From an uncultured Luminiphilus sp. (GTDB lineage: Bacteria > Pseudomonadota > Gammaproteobacteria > Pseudomonadales > Halieaceae), in assembly GCA_905182485.1 (NCBI GenBank), contig CAJJBO010000001.1, positions 1 through 33,519 of the forward strand: a stretch of DNA of 33,519 nt, read 5' to 3'. Position 1 is the first letter of the stretch. Each line of letters starts with the position of its first letter. Of the stretch, positions 9,796 to 18,821 are shown in pieces. Below the pieces are notes generated by a model. The model searched no databases and was not told the origin of the DNA. It saw only the letters and a list, made by a program, of their open reading frames with translations. The translations under genes were made by a program, and so were the position numbers.

Positions 9796-10560
9796 TTAAA
9801 AATGAGAAGCACCGAGGCCAATACCCCCGTCAACCTCCAAAGCCACCCCTGTTACCCACTCGGCAGTGACGAGATACTCGATCCCCTCTGCGACTTCCGT
9901 GCCGGTCCCAATTCGCCCGAGTGCATGCAATCCGGCAACGGCATCGTAGCGATCTTTTGCCTCGGCCTCAGTGAATAATCCAGCCCGTAGATTCAACTCT
10001 GTGGAGACCGCGCCCGGTAAAATGCAGCCCACTCGGATTTGTCTTGGGCCGAGCTCTGCGGCCATCACTTTGGTCAGTCCCTCGAGTGCGGCTTTTGTTG
10101 TCGCGTAGGGCGAAGCCCCTGGAAAGGCTCGGCGCGTATGGGTCGATCCGATGAATACGATGGCGCCGTCGGTCGCGTCGAGATGAGGCACCGCGAGGCT
10201 CGACAGCATCATGGCCGAGATGACGTTGGTATTAAACGCATCGGTCAGGTGGGCCTCGGTGTAGCCGTCAACGGGTTGCCGGTACATGTTGGCGGCATTA
10301 TTGATCAGGGCATCGAGCTTGCCGCCACCGTGCGCTAGCGCCGCCTCGATCATGTTTACGCGGTCAGATTGTTGACACACATCACCCTGAACGACGCGGC
10401 AGTTGCCCCCCAGCTGTGCCTGAACGGCTTCGAGCTTTTCGATGCGTCTGCCGCTGATGGTCACCAGCGCGCCTTGCTCACAAAATCGCTGAGCGCAATC
10501 GGCGCCGATACCGGAGCCCCCGCCAGTAATAAGAATGGACATGCCTTGCAAGGATCTCAT
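9796..10560 (-). CDS. Short-chain dehydrogenase/reductase
   Basis: This is an intact 254-residue classical SDR that oxidises or reduces a hydroxyl/keto group with NAD(P). It shows the cofactor motif TGGGSGIG near residues 13-20, NNAA near 88-91, the active-site Ser in FIGSTHTRR, and the catalytic YxxxK in SPYATTKAALEG. The C-terminal part is GVALEVDGGIGLG. Its start ATG (10560) overlaps the stop of the flavin monooxygenase by four bases (ATGA), so the two are translationally coupled and likely act on the same substrate. The substrate cannot be told from the sequence. Confidence 0.9.
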   Translation of the reverse strand: MRSLQGMSILITGGGSGIGADCAQRFCEQGALVTISGRRIEKLEAVQAQLGGNCRVVQGDVCQQSDRVNMIEAALAHGGGKLDALINNAANMYRQPVDGYTEAHLTDAFNTNVISAMMLSSLAVPHLDATDGAIVFIGSTHTRRAFPGASPYATTKAALEGLTKVMAAELGPRQIRVGCILPGAVSTELNLRAGLFTEAEAKDRYDAVAGLHALGRIGTGTEVAEGIEYLVTAEWVTGVALEVDGGIGLGASHF

Positions 10561-11668
10561 GCCCTCAGTCCCGCTTGTTTCATCATAGGTAGCAGTGTCT
10601 CATTAAATTGGTTCAGCCCCTCTTCATAGTTTACCCAGCTCAATGTGATGCCATCGAGCCCGGCGTTTGAAAAGGCGAGCATGCCATCGATGATTTGCTC
10701 GGCTGTGCCAACCAGCGGAATGGCACCGTAGCCTGCAATGAGATTGGCTGCCATGGATTCCCAGCCATCTCCCAGCGCGCTCTGCGAGTTGGGGATCAGC
10801 ACGTCTAAGAGATTACGGACACCTTCCCAATCGCCACGATCGTAGACGTATTCCTGCACGAACTCTCTAGCCTCTTTTTCGGTTTCCCGGCATACAATGT
10901 AAGCCTGACCAAAAACCTGCATGTCGCGTTGGTATTTTTCCTTTGCTAATCGTCGGCCATTGGATGCCACTTCACTGGCGCTCGCGACGTCTTTTGCGAC
11001 AACAAAGTTAAAGTCTGCATGAGCGGCGGCAAATTCTTGGCCGCGGGCACTATTACCGGCGCTCATTAACGCCGGCCAGGGGCGCTGAAGGGGCTTGGGC
11101 TCCGAATAGCAGGCGGGCGACTGAAAATGCGGGCCGTCGTAGTCGAATTCCCCCTCTACAGTCCAGAGTTCCTTGCACAGAGAAATCCAGTCGTCCGCCA
11201 CGTCGTAACGAATATAAGTTCCTCTTGTGGGATACCAAACATGGCTATTTCACGTTCGTTCCAGCCAGCGACGATATTGAGGCCAAATCGGCCCCCCGCA
11301 ATATGATCAATCGTCGCCACCTCTTTAGCGGCACGGATGGGATGAACAGTGGGCACATGGAACGTTGCGAAGATGCTGATCTCTTCGGTTTTAGCGGCGA
11401 GGCCCGCTGCCCAGGTGAATGTTTCGAAGTTGCGATGATTGAAGTTAACTTTGCCGCCCATGCCTTTCCAGCGGGCAACGGGAATGATGGCCTCGATACC
11501 CGCTGCTTCCGCCAGCTGTGCGACCGTGACGGATTCTTGCCAATCGACTTTGAGCGTATCGGGACGGTCCGTCATCGAGCATCCACTGCTGACATTGAGA
11601 CCGAACACGCCCAGTTTGAGTTTGTGTGGGCTGCTTTTCAGGGGGTGTATTGGGGGTGACAGTGTCAT
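10557..11668 (-). CDS. LLM-class flavin-dependent monooxygenase (RutA-like), frameshifted once
   Basis: This is a bacterial-luciferase-like FMNH2-dependent monooxygenase. The N-terminal half (KLGVFGLNVSSGCSMTD, ARWKGMGGKVNFNHRNFET, GGRFGLNIVAGWNEREIAMFG) and C-terminal half (PWPALMSAGNSARGQEFA, ADFNFVVAKD, PLVGTAEQIIDGML) match the order seen in RutA and related enzymes. A frame change near 11217-11222 joins them: after FGIPQEE the other frame reads RYDVADDWISLCKELW. The start ATG is at 11668, and total length is about 370 residues. It forms a two-gene operon with the SDR. The pyrimidine role of RutA should not be assumed because no other rut gene is near. Confidence 0.85.
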
Positions 11669-11775
11669 GCGAAAGGCTCTTTCAAGGAGGGCGTCAGGAT
11701 CCAGTGTCGCAGACTGAGGCGAACTTGCACAGTCGCTTTTATAAAACAAGAAAAGGAATAAAAACAGTATTTTGA

Positions 11776-11787
11776 GATAACTTTATC
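11776..11787. promoter_or_regulatory. Short palindrome upstream of the monooxygenase
   Basis: GATAACTTTATC is a palindrome (GATAA-CT-TTATC) 108 bp before the monooxygenase start. It lies in an AT-rich stretch (11735-11800) that also carries the probable minus-strand promoter. A regulator site is inferred only from symmetry and position. Confidence 0.3.
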
Positions 11788-11888
11788 AGGTGTTTTATGG
11801 TCATTTAGGCCACTCGAGTTTGGGTATTGGTTGTAAATCAAGCCCGCCATTCGGGTGGCGTCGCGTCAAACCGGTGAGGAACCTCTTG

Positions 11889-11906
11889 CGTATACCGTTG
11901 TATAAC
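11889..11906. promoter_or_regulatory. GTATAC element upstream of the 115-residue protein
   Basis: CGTATACCGTTGTATAAC lies 14 bp before the ATG at 11920; its TATAAC end makes a good -10 hexamer. A very similar string, CGTATACGTTGTATGAG, is on the minus strand at 30825-30809, at the sirtuin/epimerase divergence. The role is unknown. Confidence 0.35.
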
Positions 11907-11919
11907 AGAGGCACATCAC

Positions 11920-12267
11920 ATGATTAGCTTAAAAGAATTCGACACGGTGATTCCAACCGATCAGTGCAGCAGAAGTCTGTTTGTAGCGCAACGAGACAAG
12001 CTTGCAAAGCTCATGCGCAACTCGGTTTCTGAGGCTGTTCCGGCATCGGGTAAGTCGCCCGAGCAGGTTAAACGAGACGAGTTGTTGCGAGAGCGCCACA
12101 TCGAGCAACGCCTGCAACGTTTAATCGTGCGGGCCAAAGGGATTGTCTCGGGAGAGATGTTGGTTCGACACCAACGAGAGATACCCGTAGACGAGATTCC
12201 GGATTACGCCGTCACCCATTTGTTGGCGCAATTGGGCGAGCAGGAGTTGCGGCTGCAGCCTTACTAG
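11920..12267 (+). CDS. Hypothetical 115-residue protein
   Basis: An intact ORF begins at an ATG with a purine-rich AGAGGC nearby. I do not recognise the family. The product is soluble and charged, with no signal peptide or membrane segment. The middle (RDELLRERHIEQRLQRLIVRAKG, residues about 52-74) is predicted to be a long amphipathic helix rich in Arg, Glu and Leu. The C-terminal part IPDYAVTHLLAQLGEQELR looks like a second helix. It precedes gmhA by 199 bp with no clear terminator, so cotranscription is possible but unproven. The 12268-12466 gap shows no gene. Confidence 0.6.
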   Translation: MISLKEFDTVIPTDQCSRSLFVAQRDKLAKLMRNSVSEAVPASGKSPEQVKRDELLRERHIEQRLQRLIVRAKGIVSGEMLVRHQREIPVDEIPDYAVTHLLAQLGEQELRLQPY

Positions 12268-12466
12268 CGCGGTGTTTCCACTGGTCTGGCCATTGCCTGA
12301 CCTTCTTCGCGCCTTCTTTGACGGACCCCCTGTGGCAGGTTCGCTTCGAATCGTTGTCTGAATCGCGCTGGTTTGCTGGGAATGCTCAACAGCAGCATTT
12401 CCTGCCTCGATCGCTGTTATCATCACACTGTTGGTTATCCCATGCCCTACACATCAGGGGAGAAAC

Positions 12467-13045
12467 GTGCAGCGAATGATTAGCGACTACATTGATGCCC
12501 ATCTGAAAACCTTATCCGATTTACGCGGATCGGCAGAAGATATCAGCTCGATGGCGACAGTGTGTGCCGAGGCATTGCAGACAGGCCACAAAATTCTGAT
12601 TTGCGGTAACGGCGGTTCTGCGGCAGATGCGCAACATTTTGCTGCCGAGTTGGTGGGCCGGTTCGTGTCGGACCGTCCGGCGCTCGCTGCCATTGCACTC
12701 ACAACAGACACTTCAGCGCTCACTGCGATTGCAAACGACTATGGCTACGATGCTGTGTTCAGTCGGCAGGTTGCGGGCCTTGCGCAAGCTGGAGACGTGC
12801 TGTTGGCGATCTCCACGTCGGGCAATAGTGTGAGTGTGCTGAATGCCTGTGAGCAGGCTGCGTCAATGGATTGTAAAGTGATTGGTTTGACCGGCCGTGA
12901 CGGCGGCGCCTTAAAAGCGCATTGTCGCAATCTCGTCATCGCGGCCTCGAATGACACGGCGCATATTCAAGAGGTGCATATTGTCGTGATTCATCTCCTG
13001 TGCGCACTGATCGAGGAGCAGCTGGATTGGGCTGCGTGGCAATGA
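12467..13045 (+). CDS. gmhA: Sedoheptulose-7-phosphate isomerase
   Basis: GmhA converts sedoheptulose 7-phosphate to D-glycero-D-manno-heptose 7-phosphate, the first step of LPS heptose synthesis in the cytoplasm. The SIS-domain motifs are clear: CGNGGSAADAQHFAAELVGR with the zinc-binding His and Glu, STSGNS for phosphate binding, and QEVHIVVIH with a further metal His near the end. I choose GTG at 12467 because AGGGGAG lies four bases before it. An ATG at 12476 is the alternative; a longer frame to 12431 has no ribosome site. Length 192 residues fits the family. gmhB follows after 12 bases. Confidence 0.93.
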   Translation: MQRMISDYIDAHLKTLSDLRGSAEDISSMATVCAEALQTGHKILICGNGGSAADAQHFAAELVGRFVSDRPALAAIALTTDTSALTAIANDYGYDAVFSRQVAGLAQAGDVLLAISTSGNSVSVLNACEQAASMDCKVIGLTGRDGGALKAHCRNLVIAASNDTAHIQEVHIVVIHLLCALIEEQLDWAAWQ

Positions 13046-13057
13046 GAGACGTGGGCA

Positions 13058-13930
13058 GTGAGTGCGGTTGACCTAAAGCGCGCTGTGTTTTTGGATCGAG
13101 ATGGCGTGATCAACGTCGATCACGGTTATGTGAGCAGCTGGGATCAGTTTGAGTTTTTGCCCGGCGTTCCTGCGGCACTATGGCAACTTCAGTCTGCAGG
13201 GTATGTTTTGGTCGTTGTTTCGAACCAATCAGGAATTGGTCGAGGCCTCTACAGTGAAGCTGATCTGGCAGAGCTCAATCGTCGCGTATACCGTTACCTG
13301 CTTGACGAGTGTGGCGTCGAGATCGCTCAATTCTACCATTGCCCGCATCACCCCACTGAGGCGCTCCTGAAATGGCGACAGCCGTGCCATTGCCGCAAGC
13401 CCGCGCCGGGGATGATCGAGCAAGCCTGCGCCGAACTCCGCATCGATCCAAGCAGCTCATTGATGGTGGGAGATAAAGTGTCCGATATGGAGGCGGGTCA
13501 GGCCGCTGGGGTAGGACGGCTGTTTAAAGTTGTTCCTGCGGCTACGGCGCAGCCTCTCGCCGGCAATGGTGATGGCAAGGAGGGTGTCGTCTTGGTAAAC
13601 GGCTTACCCGATGTGGCGCGGATCGTGAGCGAATCGAATGAGTCCTCTCCGATCACTGGCTACCGGTATGTCAAGGATGATAATACAGTCCGGTTGGTGC
13701 TAAAAGGCGTAGCCAAAGGTTTCGATATCGGCGGCAAAGCGTTCCGCCACCAGCGCCTGGGTGTCTTGATCGTAGTATTGTCGATATTCCGCACGGTCAT
13801 TAGCCTGTCGTCTATGAGGCAGCGCGATAGTCGGTATACCAATTTGCTGGCAGCAGGTGTCGAAATCGGCCTGCAGCGATTCATAGCGCCCTACAAAGTC
13901 GACGATCTGGCGTCCCCTGAGATCAATTAA
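13058..13930 (+). CDS. gmhB: D-glycero-D-manno-heptose 1,7-bisphosphate 7-phosphatase, with abnormal C-terminal run-on
   Basis: GmhB is a HAD phosphatase that removes the 7-phosphate of heptose bisphosphate. Motifs are FLDRDGVIN with the nucleophile Asp, SNQSGIGRG, a zinc-binding loop CPHHP...CHCRKPAPGM, and GDKVSDMEAG. The start is GTG at 13058. The family normally has 180-190 residues, but this frame runs to 290. The last 95 residues have no family similarity and lie over the coding strand of the sulfotransferase. An indel just before about 13650 probably hides the real stop, since a TGA is present at about 13648 in a neighbouring frame. The enzyme itself (13058 to about 13645) is complete. 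Confidence 0.88.
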   Translation: MSAVDLKRAVFLDRDGVINVDHGYVSSWDQFEFLPGVPAALWQLQSAGYVLVVVSNQSGIGRGLYSEADLAELNRRVYRYLLDECGVEIAQFYHCPHHPTEALLKWRQPCHCRKPAPGMIEQACAELRIDPSSSLMVGDKVSDMEAGQAAGVGRLFKVVPAATAQPLAGNGDGKEGVVLVNGLPDVARIVSESNESSPITGYRYVKDDNTVRLVLKGVAKGFDIGGKAFRHQRLGVLIVVLSIFRTVISLSSMRQRDSRYTNLLAAGVEIGLQRFIAPYKVDDLASPEIN

Positions 13931-14350
13931 ATAGTCCGATTGCGGCGTGATGGAGGTGTCTAGGTGGTACTGCCAAGGTCTTGTTGGCTCAAGCTTGCGC
14001 CTCAGGAAATCAGAAAACGACTCCCCCTCGTTTACCAGACTGGGCCGTTCACGCTTGATGTGATGGTAGGAGCTCACCTGCAGGTCCCATGGGTTGCGCA
14101 CGAAGGCAAATTTAAACAGTCGGTTATAAGTGTCTCTGGGTAGCATCTCTTGAGCCGTAATGGCTTTGCAGTGGCGAGGTAATTTGATCGCGGAGCGATG
14201 CCCCGTAAGCCCGCTCATTTTACTGGCTACCCATTGAGGTAGGTAATAAGGATCGCGCCAGCGGTAGCGCTGCAAAGCCTGGCGAATACTGGTTCCGCCG
14301 GTTTTCGCAATGTGAACAAAGAGGAACTGGTAGCGATTAGAGAGGAGCAT
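13700..14350 (-). CDS. Sulfotransferase family protein
   Basis: This is an intact 216-residue protein with both PAPS-binding motifs of carbohydrate-type sulfotransferases. FVHIAKTGGTS near residues 10-20 is the 5'-phosphosulfate loop, and FAFVRNPWDLQVSSYHH near 82-98 is the 3'-phosphate site. There is no signal peptide or membrane anchor. It lies in opposite orientation inside an LPS heptose/core gene cluster, which suggests sulfation of a surface glycan; that is inference from context. The start ATG at 14350 lacks a strong ribosome site. The region 14351-14671 shows no supported gene. Confidence 0.85.
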   Translation of the reverse strand: MLLSNRYQFLFVHIAKTGGTSIRQALQRYRWRDPYYLPQWVASKMSGLTGHRSAIKLPRHCKAITAQEMLPRDTYNRLFKFAFVRNPWDLQVSSYHHIKRERPSLVNEGESFSDFLRRKLEPTRPWQYHLDTSITPQSDYLIDLRGRQIVDFVGRYESLQADFDTCCQQIGIPTIALPHRRQANDRAEYRQYYDQDTQALVAERFAADIETFGYAF

Positions 14351-14671
14351 AAGAGTGGATTCGGCCGCTGTAAGTTAACATTCAGTTCGGTCATGAAATC
14401 ATGGTCCGATCGCGTCAGCACGAAGTGTCTGGCGCACGAGACGAACCTAAATTAGCACATTCAAAGGCAGAAGGAGTGTTTCATACCGCGCGCCGCGTTT
14501 CGCGTTGCTGACTGCCAAACCCATGCGTAGGTTATATCGCCTTGAGTGGCCCGCGCTAGTGCTGGCGACACAGTGGGTTCGGCTGGAAAGTCAGTGCGCA
14601 CACCCGGCAGGTGTTTTTTTGCAAAAGAGGGTGTGTCTGCAGTATTCACACCTGCGCTGGTGGAGGTGCGC

Positions 14672-15973
14672 GTGAATCAATACACTAGCGCAGGCTTAGC
14701 AAAAGGGTGTCAGCCCCAAATCTTTTTGGGGGCAGTAGCGACAATGCAGCGACTGAGTGATGTTTCACCATCCATAATCTGGGTATTTCTGTTTTTTACC
14801 CTGTCTCTCTCCTCGGCGACGCGCCAGTTTATTTGGCTGATGGCGCTAGTGGGTTTGGTCATGTTTGTGAGGGGCCCCAAAATCTTTTTTGAGACTGAAG
14901 GCGTGCGCAAATTTTGGATCGTCTTAGCATGCTTTTTGTTGCCGGCACTTTTTTCTCTATTTGGCGCGATTAATTTCGAGCGCTCGCTGTCGGGCGCCCT
15001 GCGTTTTCTTTCTTATGGGTTTGCGGTCTGGGTTGTGCTGCAAGTTAAGCTGGACAAAATAGAAAGCCAACGACTCATGTCACTCATCGGCGCAGTCATG
15101 ATGATCTGGGTGGTCGATGGGTTGGTACAGTTGCTCACGGGTTTTAGCGTATTTGGTAATCCGCTCATTGAGCTGGATTCAGGGCATACCTTGGTGACGG
15201 GTAGCCTGCGCATGGGCTACGGATCGACCTTGGCGATTTTATCGCCATTTTATTTAGAGGCGTTGCGTCGAGCGGGCTCGGGCCCAGCGATAAGCGTCTT
15301 ATCGCTGCCATTATTTGCCGCCATCGTGATGAGTGGTAACGAAGCGTCAATGGTTCACGCCCTAGCGGCGCTAGGCGGATACGCCCTGATTCTGCGGAGA
15401 GCCAAAGCGGGTGAGCAGGTGACGTCATGGCTTTTGTCGCTGTTACTGTTCTTTTCATTGGCGGTGTTGTCGGGTTGGATTCTCAGCGACACGTTTCGGG
15501 CCTCCGTCACCGGGCAAGCGGCGTCAGATGTTTACCAAGCGTTTGATTATTTGCCTGTCTTTTGGTCGTCTGCTTGGCAGGGGTTTATGGACCATTTGGT
15601 GAACGGTGTGGGTATTCGCGGCTGGGGGTCTCTGATGGTTTCGTTAGAAAGTATTAGTGTGCTGCCCGTATCCGAACGTTGGCACCCGCATTTATTCGCG
15701 CTTGAGGTTGCGGTGGATACCGGCATCCCGGGCTTGATCGGTTATGCGTTATTTTTTGTGTTTTTAAGCCGACGTCTCTTCGATGCTAGATCAGAAGTGG
15801 CGCTGAGTTCGCTCGTGGTTATCCTGGCGCTATTTCCGTTGAATAGCTCGATCTCTTTTTATTCTTACTTTAACGGTAATATTCTTTTCCTGACATTAGC
15901 GCTCTTGATTGTGCTCGATCGAGATATCAAGACACCGACAAAGGTTGCTGGTCCTTATGATGGTCGATCTTAG
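14672..15973 (+). CDS. O-antigen ligase-like membrane protein (Wzy_C/WaaL family)
   Basis: This is a polytopic inner-membrane protein with about ten to twelve hydrophobic segments, beginning IIWVFLFFTLSLSSATRQF. A large periplasmic loop follows (about 15520-15710) containing RGWGSLMVSLESISVLPVSE and HPHLFALEVAVDTGIPGLIG. The HxHx...E(V/A)..TGIPGL pattern is characteristic of O-antigen ligases, which join polymer to lipid A-core. GGAGGT at 14662-14667 stands four bases before GTG 14672, so I prefer that start. ATG 14744, just before the first membrane segment, is an alternative. The 3' end overlaps the next gene by 17 bases. Confidence 0.85.
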   Translation: MNQYTSAGLAKGCQPQIFLGAVATMQRLSDVSPSIIWVFLFFTLSLSSATRQFIWLMALVGLVMFVRGPKIFFETEGVRKFWIVLACFLLPALFSLFGAINFERSLSGALRFLSYGFAVWVVLQVKLDKIESQRLMSLIGAVMMIWVVDGLVQLLTGFSVFGNPLIELDSGHTLVTGSLRMGYGSTLAILSPFYLEALRRAGSGPAISVLSLPLFAAIVMSGNEASMVHALAALGGYALILRRAKAGEQVTSWLLSLLLFFSLAVLSGWILSDTFRASVTGQAASDVYQAFDYLPVFWSSAWQGFMDHLVNGVGIRGWGSLMVSLESISVLPVSERWHPHLFALEVAVDTGIPGLIGYALFFVFLSRRLFDARSEVALSSLVVILALFPLNSSISFYSYFNGNILFLTLALLIVLDRDIKTPTKVAGPYDGRS

Positions 15974-17039
15974 TGACAGCCCAGACCGAGGTGCATTTCC
16001 TAATCGGATTCTGATTATCCGTTTGAGCGCAATAGGCGATGTCGTATTCAGCTCACCCCTCGTGGATGCGCTGAAAGGAGTCTATCAAGGGGCTGATATT
16101 TTTTGGTTGGCTGAATCTCCAGTAGTGCCTTTGCTTGAGCATCATCCTCACTTACGCGATGTCATTGTCTGGCCGCGCAAAGAGTGGGGTGAACTGCTCA
16201 GAAGCGGGCGATGGCTGGCATTGCTGAAGGAGATAGTGAGGTTTAAGCAACGGCTTCGCCAATACGAGTTTGATTTGGTGATCGATGCGCAGGGTTTATT
16301 CAAAAGCGCTGTGTTGGCATGGATGACTGGAGCGGTTAGGCGGGTAGGCTTTGCCTCAAAAGAGCCAACCCGCGCGTTACTGACCGAGCGGATTGAAAAA
16401 GACGCTGGCCCCGCGATCAGTTCTGAATATCGTGCGATGGCCAAGCATCTGGGTTACGAGAGCAACGTATTTCCAATGAAAGTCTGTGTGCCGCCAGCGG
16501 TCGAGGTATGGGCAGATGCGTTTCGTGGAGATACGCCTTACATCGCTATTTGTCCGTTTACCACTCGACCGCAGAAGCATTGGCCTGAGGCCCATTGGCA
16601 AGTCTTAGCGAAAAGCCTAGTGGCGCGCGGCTGGCGTGTTGTGGTGTTGGGTGGGCCCGCCGATAGCGTAACTGCTGATTGTATCTTCGCTGATATCCGG
16701 GTCGAGTCCATGGTCGGAAAGGCGGCGTTATTAGAAAGTGCCGCGTTGGTCGGTCACGCTGATCTTGTCATCGGTGTGGATACGGGGCTGACCCACATGG
16801 GGTGGGCATTTGAAGTACCTACGATCGCGTTGTTTGGTTCGACTTGCCCGTATCGAGATCTTGGGGGGCTGCGTGGCGCAGTGTTGTACAAAAATATGAC
16901 TTGCTCACCGTGCCGGCGAAAACCAGTCTGTGGTGGAACCTATGACTGCCTCGCTGCCCTTTACCCCGACAGCGTGATTGAATCTATGGCGGGTTTACTG
17001 CGCGATAAGTCGGCGTCCGGCTCCGTGGTAGCATCTTGA
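15957..17039 (+). CDS. Glycosyltransferase family 9 (LPS heptosyltransferase)
   Basis: This is a GT-B enzyme that transfers heptose from ADP-heptose to the LPS inner core on the cytoplasmic membrane face. The N-terminal motif ILIIRLSAIGDVVFSSPLVD, the nucleotide-sugar site GVDTGLTHMGWAFEVPTIAL and the C-terminal Cys-rich segment TCSPCRRKPVCGGTYDC are typical of family 9. Length about 360 residues is normal. The start is one of two adjacent ATGs (15957 or 15960), inside the end of the ligase gene. I cannot decide between the WaaC, WaaF and WaaQ subfamilies. hldE follows after 22 bases in the same operon. Confidence 0.88.
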   Translation: MMVDLSDSPDRGAFPNRILIIRLSAIGDVVFSSPLVDALKGVYQGADIFWLAESPVVPLLEHHPHLRDVIVWPRKEWGELLRSGRWLALLKEIVRFKQRLRQYEFDLVIDAQGLFKSAVLAWMTGAVRRVGFASKEPTRALLTERIEKDAGPAISSEYRAMAKHLGYESNVFPMKVCVPPAVEVWADAFRGDTPYIAICPFTTRPQKHWPEAHWQVLAKSLVARGWRVVVLGGPADSVTADCIFADIRVESMVGKAALLESAALVGHADLVIGVDTGLTHMGWAFEVPTIALFGSTCPYRDLGGLRGAVLYKNMTCSPCRRKPVCGGTYDCLAALYPDSVIESMAGLLRDKSASGSVVAS

Positions 17040-17061
17040 GCGCCAATAGAGGGAGAGTGTA

Positions 17062-18482
17062 ATGTCTGCATTGCCAGACATGAGTGCTAGCAGCGTCACC
17101 GTCATTGGGGATGTCATGTTAGATCGATTTTGGACGGGCGCGACCCAGCGTATGAGTCCAGAAGCGCCTGTGCCGGTAGTCAATGTGTCTTCGCAGGAAG
17201 ACCGTGCTGGCGGCGCGGGAAACGTCGCTGTTAATTTGGCGCAGCTCGGGTTGACTGTCTCGCTGGTGGGGCTATGCGGTGATGATGACCATGCTCGTGC
17301 CCTGCGTCGCTGTGTCGAAGAGGCGGGGGTTCGCTGGAACGTCATGCCGTGTGCTGCCGAGACCATCGTCAAATTACGTGTGTTGAGTCGCAACCAGCAG
17401 CTGTTGCGTTGGATTTTGAGCAGTCACTGATAAATTATGCCAATGACTTATTTGTGGGTTTTGCACAGCAGCATTTGGTCGGGGCAGACTTGGTCGTGTT
17501 TAGCGATTACGCCAAGGGATCGCTTGCGCTGATTGAGTCTTTGATCGCGCGGTGTCGATCTTTAGGTAAAACGACCTTGGTCGACCCAAAAGGGCATGAA
17601 TTTGAGCGTTATCGAGGGGCGACGGTGTTAACCCCTAATCTCACTGAGCTCGAAGCCGTGGTGGGGCCTTGCCAGGATGACGCGACACTCATCGCAAAAG
17701 CAGAGACCCTAAGAAGCTCCCTCGAGTTAGAAGCGATTTTGGTGACACGAAGCGAAGCCGGCATGACATTAATTCAGGCGGGGTCAGCGCCGCAGCACTT
17801 TGCCGCCAGCGCACAAGAGGTTTTTGATGTGACGGGTGCCGGCGATACGGTGATCGCGACGTTGGCGGGGTGTCTCAGTGCAGGACTGCCGATGGCCGAG
17901 GCCGCGGGGATCGCTAATGGTGCTGCAGGTGTGGTGGTGGCCAAGTTAGGAACATCGAGCGTGACGCCCGATGAATTAACCAAGGTCGCCGAGGGGTTGC
18001 GCGGTGCTCCGGAGAGACTGGGTGTCGTATCGGCATCTGACATGTTGGACGTGGTGGCAGAGGCGCGTGGGAGGGGGCAGCGCGTCGTCATGACTAACGG
18101 CTGTTTTGATTTGCTTCATCCTGGTCATATTGCTTATCTAGAGCAAGCGGCAACCTTGGGTGACATGCTGGTGGTCGCTGTGAACGACGATGATTCAGTG
18201 CGCCGGTTGAAGGGCGACGCCCGGCCAGTGAATGCCATTACAGACCGGATGGCTGTGCTCGTGGGCCTCTCGGCGGTGGATTATGTACTGCCATTCTCCG
18301 AGGACACACCGGCAAAATTGATTGAGGCGTTGGCGCCAGATGTGCTGGTCAAAGGCGGGGATTATATTGTCGAGGAAATCGCTGGCCATGAGTCAGTAAT
18401 GGCGCGAGGTGGAGAGGTGGTCGTACTTGATTTTCTAGAGGGGCACTCAACCTCAAGCTTAATAGACCGGCTTAGTGACTGA
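17062..18482 (+). CDS. hldE: Bifunctional heptose-7-phosphate kinase / heptose-1-phosphate adenylyltransferase, frameshifted once
   Basis: HldE phosphorylates D-glycero-D-manno-heptose 7-phosphate at C1, and after GmhB action transfers AMP to make ADP-heptose. The N-terminal ribokinase-like domain shows VIGDVMLDRFW, GGAGNVAVNLAQLG and DVTGAGDTVIATLA. The C-terminal nucleotidyltransferase shows MTNGCFDLLHPGHIAYLEQA and VKGGDY. The start ATG at 17062 has GGGAG upstream. The frame changes near 17405-17410: the first frame stops at 17430, while the next continues LDFEQSLINYAND. Corrected length is about 473 residues, close to E. coli HldE. No slippery heptamer is seen there, so a sequencing error is more likely than programmed frameshifting. 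Confidence 0.93.
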
Positions 18483-18611
18483 ACGACGTTGTCTTTAGAA
18501 ATCGGCGTGTGCGTTGCGCTAACAGTTTTTTACTCAGTTGAATGGCCTGCTTTTAAAGGCCCCAGCACCGCCTCATTGTAAGCGGGTGTTTGCCAAAAAA
18601 GGAACGATCAT

Positions 18612-18821
18612 TTGTCTCAGCCTAGCCGAGAAGAATCAGATCAGTATTGGCGAGACAGTTTTTATTGGCGCGAACCCTTCGCATTGCCCAATCGGCTTGC
18701 CGGACCGCAATCACGACGAATGCGCTACCGCCCCTGTGAGCCACCGCGGCCGTTGGCGCTAGGGACAATTGCCTCTGCTGCTGATCGATCGATTCGAGTG
18801 GGGTCGAGATCGCATGCCTGA
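18612..18821 (+). CDS. Doubtful small ORF before the MFS gene
   Basis: A TTG-initiated frame of 69 codons contains aromatic- and proline-rich segments (QYWRDSFYWREPFALPNRL, YRPCEPPRPLALG). It overlaps the MFS start by eight bases. I do not recognise it; there is no clear ribosome site. The 331-bp gap 18483-18813 otherwise holds only the operon's promoter region and a weak GGCCT/AGGCC hairpin near 18543. It may be noncoding. Confidence 0.18.
   Translation: MSQPSREESDQYWRDSFYWREPFALPNRLAGPQSRRMRYRPCEPPRPLALGTIASAADRSIRVGSRSHA

Noticed and set aside
17395-17435. Programmed ribosomal frameshift in hldE
   Set aside because: No slippery heptamer or strong downstream hairpin seen, and many other genes show similar breaks, so an indel error is simpler.
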